Shown in pieces: positions 13,301 through 30,900 of a DNA stretch of 64,000 nt. The DNA is taken from contig OZ024810.1 of the NCBI GenBank assembly GCA_964017045.1, positions 2,405,365 through 2,469,364 on the forward strand, written 5' to 3'. The stretch is from Omphiscola glabra. Lineage: Eukaryota; Mollusca; Gastropoda; Lymnaeidae. Positions within the stretch are counted from its first letter, which is position 1; the number at the start of each line of letters is the position of its first letter. The translations under genes and the position numbers were made by a program. The notes beneath the pieces are model-generated. The model ran no database searches. It saw only the letters and a list, made by a program, of their open reading frames with translations, and was not told the DNA's origin.

Positions 13301-15293
13301 TTGTCGATATTCTCCTAAATTGCTGATATCAGATTATGTCAATTATTATTTTAAAAACGCATGGAATGTTTATATCACTCCAATTTATTTAATGCTTGAC
13401 ATTGAAATATTTAACACACATTGTTATTTTAACCCTAAACTTTACAATTTCTGTTACATTCTCGCATAACACTGTCCTCTTGTTGTCATTTCTCATGCAG
13501 AGACCCTCGTAGTCTAGAAACTCTGGATGTTTTCAAGCGTTGCATTGACTGGGCAAGCAAAGGAGAGTTCAGTGCACAGGATGTTGATGAGGCAAAGCTT
13601 GGAGTTTTTCAGAAGGTAATCTTAAGAATAGGTTTTATCCTGTGCTATTGTTTCTCAAAATTCTAGCCTTCAATATAAAGGTTTTGGGCTTTAACAAATA
13701 AAATTAAACACACAATACAAAACATAGGTAATAGATCTGAAGACAAATTATTTATTTTATAAATTATTAATTTTTATAATTAAAAGTAAAAGTTGTAAAT
13801 CACCAAATGTAAAATTAAATATTTAAAAAAAAAAAAAAATTAAGTTATATCTAATTTTAGTTTGTTGATGTAAACCATCATGGATTGGATTGATAAAGAA
13901 TAATTTATAAATCAATCTGTTTTCTTACTGCTTGTAATATGTTCAGTTAACTATGAGATTGTCCTTTGAATATGAAAGGCTGTTTTAGAGTTTGTCTAGA
14001 CTGAACATTATAAGATAAAATAAGATAAAGATAATATTCTTTTATTGATCCAAATAAATGGAAATGTTTTTTTATTACAATGTACATTTTCAGCACATAA
14101 AATAAATACATCTTTTAACCAAGGCAACATTTTACAAATATAACAATTTAAACACAAGACATCTAAATTATTTCTCAAGCATAGAAATCAGCCATCAATG
14201 AACTCCCTTAGTGACAATAATGACTTAATTATTGATCATTTATGACCAGGTTATGAATGCAGTGCACATAATGAGGATAGTAAGGTACTTGATGCAATCA
14301 TTGGAAGGTGCCTGCTCATCTCTTCAATCTACACATTTTTTTTTAAGTCTCTGGTTTCCTTTTGATTTTAACTTTTTTTTTGTTGTAATGTAGAAATATC
14401 CTTGCTTTCCTTGGTAAATTTATATTTTAATGTGTGGTTTTCCTCATCAACAGATTGACAAACCTGTACCCCCATGTAGCAGAGGTCAAGTCAGGTTTCT
14501 CTATGACATCTCTGATGACATGAGACAGAAGAATAGGGACAGACTTTTCAAAGTCACTGCTGATGATCTAAAGCGTGTTGCAAATACGTATGTTCTCACA
14601 TAAATGTTGACCTTTCATACTGTTTATTTCCTACATATTTTTCTTAATTTTATCTCACCTTTTCAAAACACAGCTACTGTCCAGTTCTATCCAGTTCTAA
14701 ATGGTTAGAAATTAATAAAAGCATCCTTATGTTTACATATATTTGAAAACTTCAATTAATAAAAACAAATTGGAATTGGGATTTTTGTTTATGGTCCACC
14801 AAGTGGTGTGTTGTGCAGCCTGCATGCTGTGTTGTGCAGCCTGCATGCTGTGTTGTGAAGCCTGCATGCTGTGTTTGCAGCCTGCAGTTCTGGAGCAACA
14901 TGCAGCTTAATGGAAGCATTGCATCTCTTTTTTTAAGAAGAATCTATAACAACATTTAAATATCTGTTCCTGTCTGCAACTCCCAAAATATTTTGTTAGC
15001 ATTTATAATTAATAAAAAAAAAATTGTGGACCCCCTGCCCCAGGATGTAGTTCAAATAATTTAAACCCTGCAAGAACCATTTTGTAATAATCCAAAATTA
15101 ATCAATAATATTAATACCTTTAAATTAAGATTTATTTTATAACATTTCTTTTCTTCCTCCACACAGGTACTTGAAGACTGAAGAACAGCCTAGTGGCACA
15201 GCATTCCTTGGTCCAGCCAACCCAGCTGTTCAGGGAGACAAGTCATGGAAGATAGTGAAAGAGGAAAAGCCACCTGCACAGCCAGTGCAGTAA
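10302..15293 (+). CDS. PITRM1: Presequence protease, mitochondrial (PreP/PITRM1), C-terminal nine exons with stop
   Basis: Continuation of the gene on the far side of a 7.1-kb intron. Exons are 10302-10467, 11070-11170, 11617-11725, 11966-12078, 12747-12800, 13109-13177, 13501-13615, 14454-14587 and 15167-15293, ending in TAA. All nine phases agree, and together with the upstream exons they give 554 codons, about half of the roughly 1,000 residues usual for this family. Conserved pieces include SDSGHHYA, LNATP, LPFNVNY, the block REKGGAYGSGAKL (about residues 407-419 of the fragment), YSYRDPRSLET, DWASKGEF and DVDEAKLGVF. In the family the KGGAYG block belongs to the C-terminal M16 domain and supplies substrate- and transition-state-contacting residues. 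No frameshift or internal stop is seen, so the gene looks intact here. The acceptor of the first of these exons lies 18 bp from the end of a DNA transposon. Confidence 0.92.
13990..14345. repeat. Probable interspersed repeat with (TAAGA)n-like head, in a PITRM1 intron
   Basis: This block starts with GATAAAATAAGATAAAGATA and continues TTTTATTGATCCAAATAAATGG, and it resembles the A-rich 3' end of a dispersed retroelement more than unique intron. No coding sequence or target duplication was found. The assignment is a weak pattern judgement. Confidence 0.3.
14794..14882 (+). repeat. Short 21-bp tandem repeat (about 4 copies), PITRM1 intron
   Basis: The unit TGTGTTGTGCAGCCTGCATGC is repeated about four times with small changes (GTGAAGCC, GTTTGCAGCC). 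Confidence 0.8.
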
Positions 15294-15830
15294 TTTCTCT
15301 AGTGTCCCTCCCATCATTATCATCCTCATTTTCACAAAATATTTATACTTTCCATCAGCTCATCTATATCATAATCTTACATTGCATACAAATCACAAAT
15401 TGAAATAGAATTTAAAAAGTAATCAAGTGATGCTCATGAGTTTTTGTGTGGCTCCTCTGTGTCTATTATTCTAGGCTGGCCAGTGGCTGCTCTGTGTATA
15501 TGATTCTAGGCTAACCAGTGGCTGCTCTGTGTCTGTGATTCTAGGCTAGCCAGTAGCTACTCTGTGTCTATGATTCTAGGCTGGCCAATGGCTGCTCTGT
15601 GTCTATGATTCTAGGCTGGCCAATGGCTGCTCTGTGTCTATGATTCTAGGCTAGCCAGTAGCTACTCTGTGTCTATGATTCTAGGCTGGCCAGTGGCTGC
15701 TCTGTGTCTATGATTCTAGGCTAGCCAGTGGCTAATCTGTGTCTATGATTCTGGGTAGAGTATTCCAACTTTATTTTCATCACTTGTGATCCCATGAGTT
15801 AGAATAAAACCTCGGTTAATAAGTGTGTAA
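15294..15830 (+). other. PITRM1: PITRM1 3' UTR with 35-bp tandem repeat and poly(A) signal
   Basis: This follows the TAA at 15291-15293. From about 15456 to 15755 a 35-bp unit (CTAGGCTGGCCAGTGGCTGC, then TCTGTGTCTATGATT) is repeated about 8 times. AATAAA at 15803-15808 is the first good polyadenylation signal downstream, so the mRNA probably contains the repeat. The UTR end is inference. Confidence 0.55.
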
Positions 15831-18800
15831 AATTTAAACTTATCATGATAAGGCCATTTGAAACTTGCCAATTCTGTCAAAAATTATGTTTAGGAATGAA
15901 TTAAAATGTTAATTCTTTGATTAATTCCTGTTACATAAAGGTTTATCCTTGCCTTTGTGGTGACAAACATTGACTAGAAGTTGTTGCTGTTAGAATAATT
16001 TGTCTAAAGTTTGGTTGTTAAATGAATTTTGTTTACATTATTTGTTTAATCTCACTGACTATAAAATTAATGAAATATTATGGGATTCCTAGTATTTACT
16101 AGGTGTATGTAGGGCCAGGGCATTTACTAGAAAGACTTATTTATATTCATTAATTGAATGACATGTTTTCCAAAAATATAGCTTTTTTTTTTAGTTTTTC
16201 TGAATGAAAGGGATAAAAGTCTGTGAAAAATCCATTTTTACTATTTTTAATTGAACACTTTAAGTGTAATTATTTTTAAAAAAATAATTTGTTTAAATAG
16301 TTTCATACATTTACAAGTAACTGATGTACACAGAGCTATTTCAGTAACATGGTATGTGAGATGTTCCTTACAGTGAGTCAATTTTGTTAAAATAATTTTC
16401 TTATACTGGTGTAGGTAGCAGAGGGTTAATTGACAATGACTTTTCATTCATGGACAAGAAGAAACAAAGTCAATTTTTTTAAACAGAATATAATTTGAGA
16501 AAGAGAACCCCATGATGGTGAGAAAAATGATTGTTTTAAACAGTTAATGTCCATAAAGGACTTTGAAAATTGAAAATGCATTAAATTTTGAGGGATTAAA
16601 ATTCTTTTTCAGCAATAATCTAACTTAATTCTTAACTTGCTGTAATTTAATTTGTCTAAAATAATCTTAACAAATTAATTAATTAATTAAATATATATGG
16701 AGATTGTTTCAGTTATATGAAAAGTAGAGTTTTTGTTTTTACAGATGTAGTTTTCTGACAAGAGAAAAGTGTTGTATCTTTTTTTACTATCCTGCTGTTG
16801 AGTGATTCTCTTGTATATTAAGTTCACTTTGTGATAAATGTTTATTAATTAAAAAAGACTTGGAATTATACGATTGTAAAGAAAGTGTTTTGTTTATATT
16901 TTACTCTAATTGAAAATACCTTGTAAAGAACATGTGATAGTCTGGGAATGCAAGATGGATGGTGTAAGATTTAAGGTAAAGATCTTAAAGTTAAAGGTCA
17001 AAAAGTAAAATAAAAAAAAATTAAGTGCTGGTAAACATTATTTACATCACCAAGGCATTCTATAAAATAATTATGTTTTCTATTGAATGCCTACCTGGTA
17101 AGGTAAGCCTAAAGAGCTGGAATTGTCATTTTTTGTTAAGAAAGTAAATTTGTGAAACAAGATAAAAAAAAGAAGCTACAAAGACAACGCCTTTTGAAAG
17201 ACTCGATCATGTTTGAAGTAAAACCCCCCCCCCCCCCCCAAAAAAAAAATCTGAACAGTGTGTGTGGTTTGTGGGGGGGGGGGGGGGGTTGGAAATCGCA
17301 CTTCAACAATTATCTTAAACACCCTGATTTAACTTAATGCGACATTGTTTGGGGTGGGGGGTATTTTTCGTGCAATTAAGCTTGACCCCCACCCCATTTA
17401 AAATTGCAACAAACCACACCCTCATGCCATCAAATCAGTTTAAAAAAGAAAAAATCACTGTAACTCTTCATTGTGAAAAGTTTATTTTAGTTTCCAAAAA
17501 TGGAAGACTGATAAGTTTGTTTGTCAATAACATTGTTGTTTACCGTCGGTATTATGCCGATCACCATTCTGCTTCATGTTGTTTTAATAATAAGGTTAGT
17601 TAATTACGCATTAAGCCTAATTTATATTAAGATAAAGTATAGGGAACTGAAAATTTCTTTGAATCATGGCCTTATTTAAACGTAGACGTAGCATACTAAT
17701 ACTAAGCATAGCCTTGCCGTTGACTTGTTGGCCTTTCGGAAAGTCTTTCCTTTCTTAGCCGAAAAAAAAAGTGTAAGCCCTAAACTAAGCCTATTCAATT
17801 CATTTAGTATGATTTAAACCTTAGTTTAATTATGCCAATTGTTCGCTATCGTAAATTTAAAAGTTTAGTACTTAGTTCATTTGACGTAGACATGCTAAGT
17901 TAGTCAGTCTAAGACTCTAAACTCTAAGCCTAAGTCTAAGTACTCTAAGTCAACTTTACTTTATCATGCTTTAACTTTATTTAATAAATTTAAAAAAAGC
18001 ACAACAAATTCGGACAAGTTTGTGTAAGTGTAAGCCTTATACATAAATTATATAAAATATAGTCATTATCTGTTCTAATTCTAAGTCTAAGCCTAAGGTG
18101 TCATCTAAGCCTATTACTATATTACTTAGCCCTTACTAAATTTATATCCAAAAACTTAAAATTTAATGGCAAATTTAAAAAGTAAAAAGTGGGGAGGAGG
18201 GTAGTCATGAATTTGTGAAGATGTGTTATGAGGGTTTCTACCTTTTTTAAAACAAATTTTTAAACATGAGGTAGAGGGGGTAAAAACTGGGGGGCTCTTG
18301 CGATACATATATTTAAAATAAGATACTTATGACCAAGGCAAAGTGGCCAAATACACTCATTGACATTTTTAATATCATCTCTCAGCTACACATCTCTTCT
18401 TTCCCCCCCCCCCCCCCCCCCCAAGATGTAAAATCTTATATAAAGTCTTAGCATGCTGCGCAAGTGATTTAAATGCACATAAAAAATAAATCAAAATAGT
18501 TCTTGTATGCAATCGAACCTATGACGCCTATGTTAAACAGGGGGAACTAATGTGACCTACCTTTTTAGTGTATTTGGGGACATACATATGTAACAATAAA
18601 AAAGATTAAACTTTATTACAATATCAAAAGAGAAATATAAGTATTCACAACATGAAAAAACTGTCATCCAACCTTGACATCATCACAGAAAAAATAAACT
18701 AGGGAAATAACTTACAGGAGATAAATGTAAGGATTGTTTGTCTCAAAACTTATCTGTTTTTTTGGTAAACATCATAAGAAACATCTACTATTAAAATGAG

Positions 18801-19080
18801 TATCTAAAATTAATATATAAGGGTAGCTTTTTCTGATTTCAAAAAGTTGAATAGCTAATTTTTCAGGTTGACATCACTTCACACTTAAAAATTGTGGATG
18901 CATCACTTATTATAATTTAATGGAAATGTTTTTAAAATGTTTAAAAAAAAAAAGAATCAATGCTATCAGACATAATAACATGTTCCCGCTCAGACATAGT
19001 GTGTCTGTATGTGTCCCCTAGAAAATGAATAATTTAATTGTTGCAGCATTGCTTTATATATATATATATATATATCACAT
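15831..19080. other. AT-rich intergenic sequence, homopolymer runs, no gene seen
   Basis: There are no spliced or unspliced frames with recognisable content. It contains runs of C (17224-17239 and 18404-18422) and of G (17272-17288), a degenerate TAAGCCTAAGTCTAAG-type stretch (about 17580-18130), and a (TA)n run ending at about 19074. Confidence 0.6.
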
Positions 19081-19800
19081 TTCGAAATGGCATCAGCGGG
19101 CCGTCGAGCTAAAGCTCTGTATGCCCTCCCCAAAAGCATCCCCCCTAAGCCCGAGTATCAGGCCATGAAGCGGCAGGTTGGAGATGTCCCTTTGCCAGAC
19201 AGCCCCCACCTGAGTCCGCTCGATCGGGATCCGCTGGAGGCTGCCCCAACCCAAGGACACTCTGTGGGTCAGACACTGTGCATACACACTGTGCACATGA
19301 TCGACTTTCCTAGGAGTTGGGATGATAAATTTACGTCCTGATTTCTTTCCCCACCCATCTTGGGGAAGTGTCGGACCCCCTTTAAGAGGGATTCTACAGT
19401 GGGTTTCCACCCCGTAACTAGATTGCGAAGTAGCTGGGACAAAACGGTTGCCTAGGAGCAGCTTTATCAGGGCTGCATAACTAGACTTCCACCTTAGTCT
19501 CTTGCCTCATATCCATTAGCGGCAACTTATAATCATGATCCCTACCATGTTTCTGCCTTTACTTCCAACTGTAAAACTTCACAGTTGCAATCTGTAAAAC
19601 ATCACAGTTGGCAGCCCTGTAGGTGCTGTTTTAATTCCGGCAGCTACCATGCATCTCCATTGTCTGCTCACGCAGGACAAGCAATGGTGGTTTTGTTCCC
19701 CGGATAACACCGAGGGGGTCCAGTGGCCGGGGCCTCCTTATCGGCAAGCCACCACAGACTTGTCGACCGGAGCGCCTGGGAGGGCAACATTTCTTTAATA
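19081..19800. other. GC-rich island of unknown nature, possible inserted repeat
   Basis: About 720 bp are clearly richer in GC than both flanks and follow a (TA)n run. An 84-codon frame opens at 19087 on the plus strand and a 105-codon frame lies opposite it on the minus strand, but neither translation is familiar. Downstream are short internal repeats of ACTGTAAAACTTCACAGTTG type (19570-19610). Abrupt compositional edges suggest a transposable-element fragment or processed copy of something else. I do not recognise it and assign no function. Confidence 0.35.
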
Positions 19801-20179
19801 ATTGTTAATAATATGTTTTCTTGTTTCTCATGGACACATTTTGCTTCTAATAGCAAATATGCCTTGTAAGATTTCTTTGCAGCTACATCTGTCCCAAGTC
19901 AGTCTTTTCAGTTTATTCTACCCCTTTAGTATTCTCTTCCCCCCAATTCACCTTGTCTTGTATTGTGTGGTCTGCTTTTTTTCTTCTGCCTTGAGGATTT
20001 CCACCTTGCTTTCCTTATCCAAATCTCATGCTTAATAACTTCTTTTGTCACTTGTATCTTTTCCATGACTCTTACTTTAAGCTCAGACTCCCCGCACTTC
20101 TCCTTGTTGTCATCATCTGTGAATTACAAGCTGTCCATAAGTAAGCTTCCTTTCAGATTTTTAGACCTAGTTTGACCCG

Positions 20180-20405
20180 TTTTATGTTCTTTGCAAGATG
20201 ATCTTTCTATATGACCTGCTTCATGTTCTTGCTATATGTCCATATGACCTGCTTCATGTTTTTGCAATATGACCTGTTTCATAATCTTTACTAGATGACA
20301 TTTCTATATGACCTGCTTCATGTTCTTGCTATATGACCTGTTTCATATTCTTTACTACAAGACATTTCTATATGACCTGCTTCATGTTCTTTTCTATGTG
20401 ACACA
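20180..20405 (+). repeat. Degenerate repeat, unit about 25-55 bp
   Basis: Repeated variants of TATATGACCTGCTTCATGTT, about 6 copies, irregularly spaced. The surrounding 19801-21330 is AT-rich with no recognisable gene. Confidence 0.7.
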
Positions 20406-21334
20406 TGTCTTAGTGGAGCAAAAATGTTATCGGTTGGACATGGTGTTTTCAGCAGTGTTCGTATATAAAGAATGCATTATTTGTTTGACAATTTCTACAA
20501 ATTCTCATAAAACCCACACTGTTGACAGATTTCCTGGTGTTACCAGAACCATTTTGTTCCCCCACTTCCTGTTCATGTCATTTCTTTGTTTGCATGTCCT
20601 ATCCTTAAGTTCTCTAACATCCGTGAGATCCCATTGGTTTACAAACTGGGTTACATCATCTTTGTGATATCCTTTTTTTTTGTTTCTGCCTTAATTTCTA
20701 GTTCTATTGATTTGATGAGTCGTTATTTCTATCCTTCCATTGATTTCTCAGGCAAGCTTAACTTATTGATCTATCCTCCTCTGCTGTCTCTCTACTGTAC
20801 AAGCTGATTATCTCATCTCTGGTTATAGAGGCAGTCTGGTTTTTCCTACATTGACATATGTTAACAAAATAAATTCAGTGAGATGTATAACAAACAAACA
20901 TACAAAACCATGTCACAATAACTTAGTTTGACTGAAAAATGTATTGAGTTGATCAATGTAGAAACTTCATGTGAGTTTTAAGCCCAACTCCAATAACTCC
21001 ACTGACAAGTCTTTTACACTGTTTATCTTATAAGAACACAGTATTCAAAAGCCGCTAAACTGATTTATGTATTTTTTTAAATTTGGAGAAGACAATTTTT
21101 TACAGTAGTGTCTCAATTTATTTACTTAACTGGCGACAGTCAAATAAAGTGAATTGATTTTTTTTGTGTCTACTGGAGCTTGGCTTCAATTGTGTCAACT
21201 TAGCACTCTGAATTCTCTAAGACTTCTTATTTTAATTTTATGGGCGTAGCATGTACACAGAGAGAGCACTTCATTACATCGTGTTATTTGTCCCCCTCAA
21301 ATTTATGTCAGATTCAGATATTTAATGGTGAGTA

Positions 21335-21630
21335 AAACAAGTCATCTCTGTTTTAAGGATGAAGTTCATTACCAAGGAATAGACCAAGTAAATCAAGTCA
21401 TCTCTATTTTAGGATAAAGTTCATTACCAAGGAATAGACCAAGTAAAATAGTCATCTCTGTTTTAAGGATGAAGTTCATTACCAAGGCATACACCATTTG
21501 AATTTGGAAGCAACTGGATGCACTCTCTCAGAGTATAACTCATCACTGAAGTCTATTACCAAGGCATACACCATTTGAAATTGGAAGCAACTGGATGCAC
21601 TCTCTTAGAGTATAACTCATCACTGAAGTT
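21335..21630 (+). repeat. Two interleaved short duplications
   Basis: A 50-60 bp unit (AAGTTCATTACCAAGGAATA) occurs three times, then a unit of about 95 bp (GGCATACACCATTTGAA and GCAACTGGATGCACTCTCT) occurs twice. Confidence 0.75.
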
Positions 21631-21849
21631 CACAGAGAAACTTTCAAAATCTTGTGTTTCAAAATCTAACACTAGTTAAAGCATTGGGGAATTTTAATTT
21701 CATAGTGATATTTTCATGTTCTGTTGCTTAAAAACTGCATGGCAGCTATAGAGATACACAACTTCTTGACTACACATATATTTTATAGCTGGTAAATTTT
21801 AATTTTTTTTTAATTTAAAAAAAAAAAAAAAAAATAAAATAAAATAAAG

Positions 21850-22405
21850 GATAGCAGCAGGCAACCATTCCTATTTCAACCTACAAAACCTACTGGGAAG
21901 CAAAAACCTCTCAAGGGGAACAAAAAAAGACAATATGCACTACTATCATAAGACCAGTAGTAACTTACGCTAGTGAGACTTGGACCCTTACCAAAAAAGC
22001 AGAGAACCTTCTCAATACATGGGAGAGGAAAATCCTCAGAAAAATATAAGACCCAATTGATGGAAAATGATATCTGGAAAATCCGTACAATCCAAGAGCT
22101 ATACCAATTGTACAAAGACCCACCCATAGTCGCAACAATAAAAAAAAAGGCAGACTGCGCTGGGCAGGACATATTGAAAGGATGCCGGAATATAGAGCAG
22201 CAAAGGTGATATACAGGCAGAAACCTAGGGGCAGAAGACTCACTGGTCTCCCAAGGCTGAGATGGATTGACGATGTGGAGAGGGATTTACACCAGTTGGG
22301 GTTCGCACATGGAGGTGGAAGGCCATGGATCAAACCGTATGGAAGGATGTGGTGGAGCAGGCCAGGGCCCTACATGGGCTGTAGCGCCACTGATGATGAT
22401 GTAAA
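21850..22405 (+). pseudogene. Non-LTR (RTE-like) reverse transcriptase tail, frameshifted
   Basis: The plus-strand translation in broken frames gives RPVVTYASETWTLTKKAENL and WERKILRKI, then a stop. A second frame gives RLRWAGHIERMP and GLPRLRWIDDVERDLHQLG, and a third gives WKDVVEQARALHGL. This order is the standard C-terminal end of an RTE-type ORF. It ends in a TGATGATGATG microsatellite (about 22389-22401), typical of such 3' ends. RT catalytic motifs are missing because of 5' truncation. It is dead: there is an internal stop, and two frame changes are needed to follow the whole tail. Confidence 0.8.
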
Positions 22406-22542
22406 TTCACTGGGATCTCTACTTTGATTCTTGCAGTTATATCTAAATTACATATTCCCTTCTTGTTATAAAAGTATCTTTTTTTTTTTTTGCAACATTT
22501 TTCTTGATGTTGATTGTCCAATTCCTTTTTATTCTGTTCCAG

Positions 22543-22612
22543 GTGTTCTTAAGCAATAACGATGGCTTCCATTTGTAAACTATAACCAACTCAAAGGCAG
22601 CAGTATCCACAA
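22543..22612 (+). other. 5' UTR portion of the first coding exon of the myosin-III gene
   Basis: An acceptor-like TTCTGTTCCAG ends at 22542, suggesting a non-coding exon further upstream. An in-frame TAA at 22583-22585, ten codons before ATG 22613, supports that ATG as the start. Confidence 0.5.
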
Positions 22613-28305
<5,693 letters not shown>

Positions 28306-29222
28306 CATCATCATCATCATCAGGTCCCGTAGTCCTTCGACCATTGGGGCGCCACAGATGACATGTACATTATTCTTCTCCATTCCTCTCGGTCTTCTGC
28401 CCTATGCATAGCATCGTCCATTCTTTGATATTATCTTCCCATCTTTTTCTTTGTCTTCCTCTTCTTCTCCCTCCTCTAGTAGTGCCCTGCAAGATCTCTT
28501 TGTCGAGCCCTTGTTTTCTGGTCACGTGGCCATACCATTCAGGTTTGCACTTTTTAACAGACGTCAGGAGGTCATCATATTGCCCAATTGCTTAACTAAT
28601 CCTTTCTTTTATTTGCTCATTGGTGATGTGGTCTCTGTAGCAGATGCCAAGAATGCCTCTGTAACATCTCATCTCCATCGCCTTTATTTTCCTTTCAAGT
28701 TCTGCTGTTAATGTCCAGGACTCACAGGCATATAAGAAAATGGAGAGGATAAATGAGCGCATCAGCCTGATTTTGGTGCTGGGGGCTATATTTTTGTCGT
28801 TCCATATTTTCTTGAGCCTCTTTAGTGCTGTCGTGGTCTGCGCAATCCTGGCCATCAATTCGGGCTTGGAGCCTTGTTCCGAAACTATTGCTCCGAGGTA
28901 CTTGAAGCTGCAGACTGTCTCTAATCTTTCCTCCCCGACCTTAATTTCAGTGGTGATGCCATTAGTGCCATTCGTCATCATTTTAATCTTTTCTGCACTG
29001 ATTTGCATGCCAAAGGACGATGAAGTCTTGTCGAGACTCTTTACTAGGTTGGCTAGCTCTTCCTCGCTTCCAGCCAGTCCGTCTAAGTCATCCGCAAATC
29101 GTAGGTTGGCGATTGTTCTGCCACCAATCCTGACTGTCCCTACATGCGTTTCTAGTGCATCTGACATAATTCTCTCCAAGAAGATGTTGAACAGGGTGGG
29201 GGAGAGCAAGCAACCTTGTCGT
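28306..29222 (-). pseudogene. RTE-like reverse transcriptase C-terminal fragment, inactivated
   Basis: On the minus strand the frame from about 29222 to 28592 gives LSPTLFNIFLERIM, LRFADDLDGLAGS (FADD catalytic box), FKYLGAIVSEQG, SIFLYACESWTLT and ITNEQIKERIS, followed by a stop. The translation continues beyond that stop with AIGQYDDLLTSVKKCKPEWY, GHVTRKQGLDKEILQGTTRG and RQRKRWEDNIKEW, then frameshifts before MYMSSVAPQ. The 3' end is an ATGATG microsatellite (28306-28322 as its complement). It is 5'-truncated within RT. ATTTAAAT on both sides is a possible short target duplication, not conclusive in AT-rich DNA. The element sits in the presumed intron after the last visible myosin-III exon. 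Confidence 0.88.
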
Positions 29223-30430
29223 ACTAAATGATTTAAATTTAAACAAAAATTATTTAAATTTAAATAAAAATTATATAAATATAAAATAATAAAGCTAGCG
29301 CTTACATGACTACATCAGGCCCAAACAAGTGGACGAAAAATAGTTTATTTGTAAATTGCATGTTAGCAGAACACATCAGCAGACTTTATTGTTCTCACAC
29401 AGATATAACATAGTATAAAAATAATAATAGCTATAATAATATAAATTATTATATAATGTTAGGATATAAGTGACATATTATATGGTCAACATCTTCATAT
29501 GTGCACATATTAGATAAAAATATTTTAAATATAAGGCTGTGAAATTAACTACATAGTAACATATTTTGAAGAGAATAAATTCATAACTTCCCTTATTTAC
29601 TCATTAGAATTAGGCAAAAGACAAAAATAACAACAAAAACAATGAAAACTAAAATCAGCTGTTTGATCAGCTGATTATGTAAACAAACACTTTAAAAGAA
29701 AAAAATAAAGTCAAAACAGGACTGGAAAATAAAATTATTATTACAACATTGTAAGACTATAACTAGGAACCAATTATTTAAGTGTACAATATATTTTGTT
29801 GTTCAGATTATTTAGAAATGTTAATTGTACTTCTGTAAGTAAAGAAACATCCACGTCTTCATCTAGTGTTGTTTTATATTGATCTTTCAATATAAGAGAT
29901 TCATCTCAGTCAATTTTAATGTTTTCGAGACTCATTTTGGATTTTAAAATTAATTTTTATTGAAGCACTTAGCTCGATTCGAGTCGCGACAAGAAAACAA
30001 AATTGATGACGTAAATGCAATAAACAAATTTTGTTTTTAAAAAATGATAATTCTAATTAAAACTTTCATTTTTATAAATTCAATCTCTTTTATAATGTAT
30101 AAATTTTAATTCTTAAATAAATATAAAAAAACATAAAAGCTAGCTCCACCCCTTTCTCACTTGGGGAAAACGCCATATTTCTCTATCGTTGGCATGTACA
30201 GAGTTAAGCAATATGGTAACAAAGAATATTAGGATGAGATAGAAAGGCAAGCATTGCGTCTGTTGTAATGAACTTTTATTATATACTACCATTACCTTGT
30301 GCGAAAAGTGGCGCCATTTACTGCAGCTATCTTCCTTAATAGAATATTGAAAGCTTCTGGTCACGTAGTCCAATCTTGAAGAGCTTATAGTAGACTAGGA
30401 CCTCTGCTTTCTACAATGATCATGCTGTTT
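29223..30430. other. AT-rich sequence, no gene or repeat recognised
   Basis: Only short chance frames and A/T-rich low complexity are present. Confidence 0.5.
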
Positions 30431-30435
30431 TTTCA

Positions 30436-30602
30436 AATAGAGACCGACAGAAAGTTATTTTCTGATTTCGGCCAAACCGAAACTAAGCCAAAATTTAAAA
30501 ATGACTTTCGGGTGAAACCGAAATTAAACTGAAAGTTAACATTTCAGTTTCGACCAAAGCCGAAATTGGACTTTTTGGTTTCGGCCGAAACTGAAATATT
30601 TA
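30436..30602. repeat. TTTCGG/CCGAAA-rich repeat, possibly a DNA-transposon end
   Basis: Both GGTTTCGGCCGAAACTG and ATTTCGGCCAAACCGAAAC occur, together with several further CCGAAA/TTTCGG blocks, giving a self-complementary sequence. It resembles the internally repetitive ends of hAT-type elements. No boundaries could be fixed. Confidence 0.4.
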
Positions 30603-30900
30603 GGTATTTTGAATTTGTCAATGCATACATTCTGTGTACGTTACAAAACAAAAATAATGGTGGAAATTATCAATATTTACATAGTTTTTTTAAAAAAATG
30701 AGATCATTGTGAATATTAATAAATAAACTTCAACATTCAATGAATACTTTGGCTTTTACTAATTTAATTTAAAAATAATTTCAATTTCTTAAAAATGTTT
30801 TTTTAAAATTAGTATTAGAAGAGAAAATTTGGACCGGGACGCAGTTTTGAAGGGGTACCAAAATTTTCATTTTCCAATGCAAAAAACGTGTATCAAACTA

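Noticed and set aside
17580..18130. TAAGCCTAAG-type stretches resembling TTAGGC telomeric repeats
   Set aside because: Too degenerate and interspersed; molluscan telomeres are TTAGGG, and there is no terminal run.
28740..29231. 163-codon plus-strand frame
   Set aside because: Antisense shadow of the RTE-like RT fragment, whose FADD box is on the minus strand.
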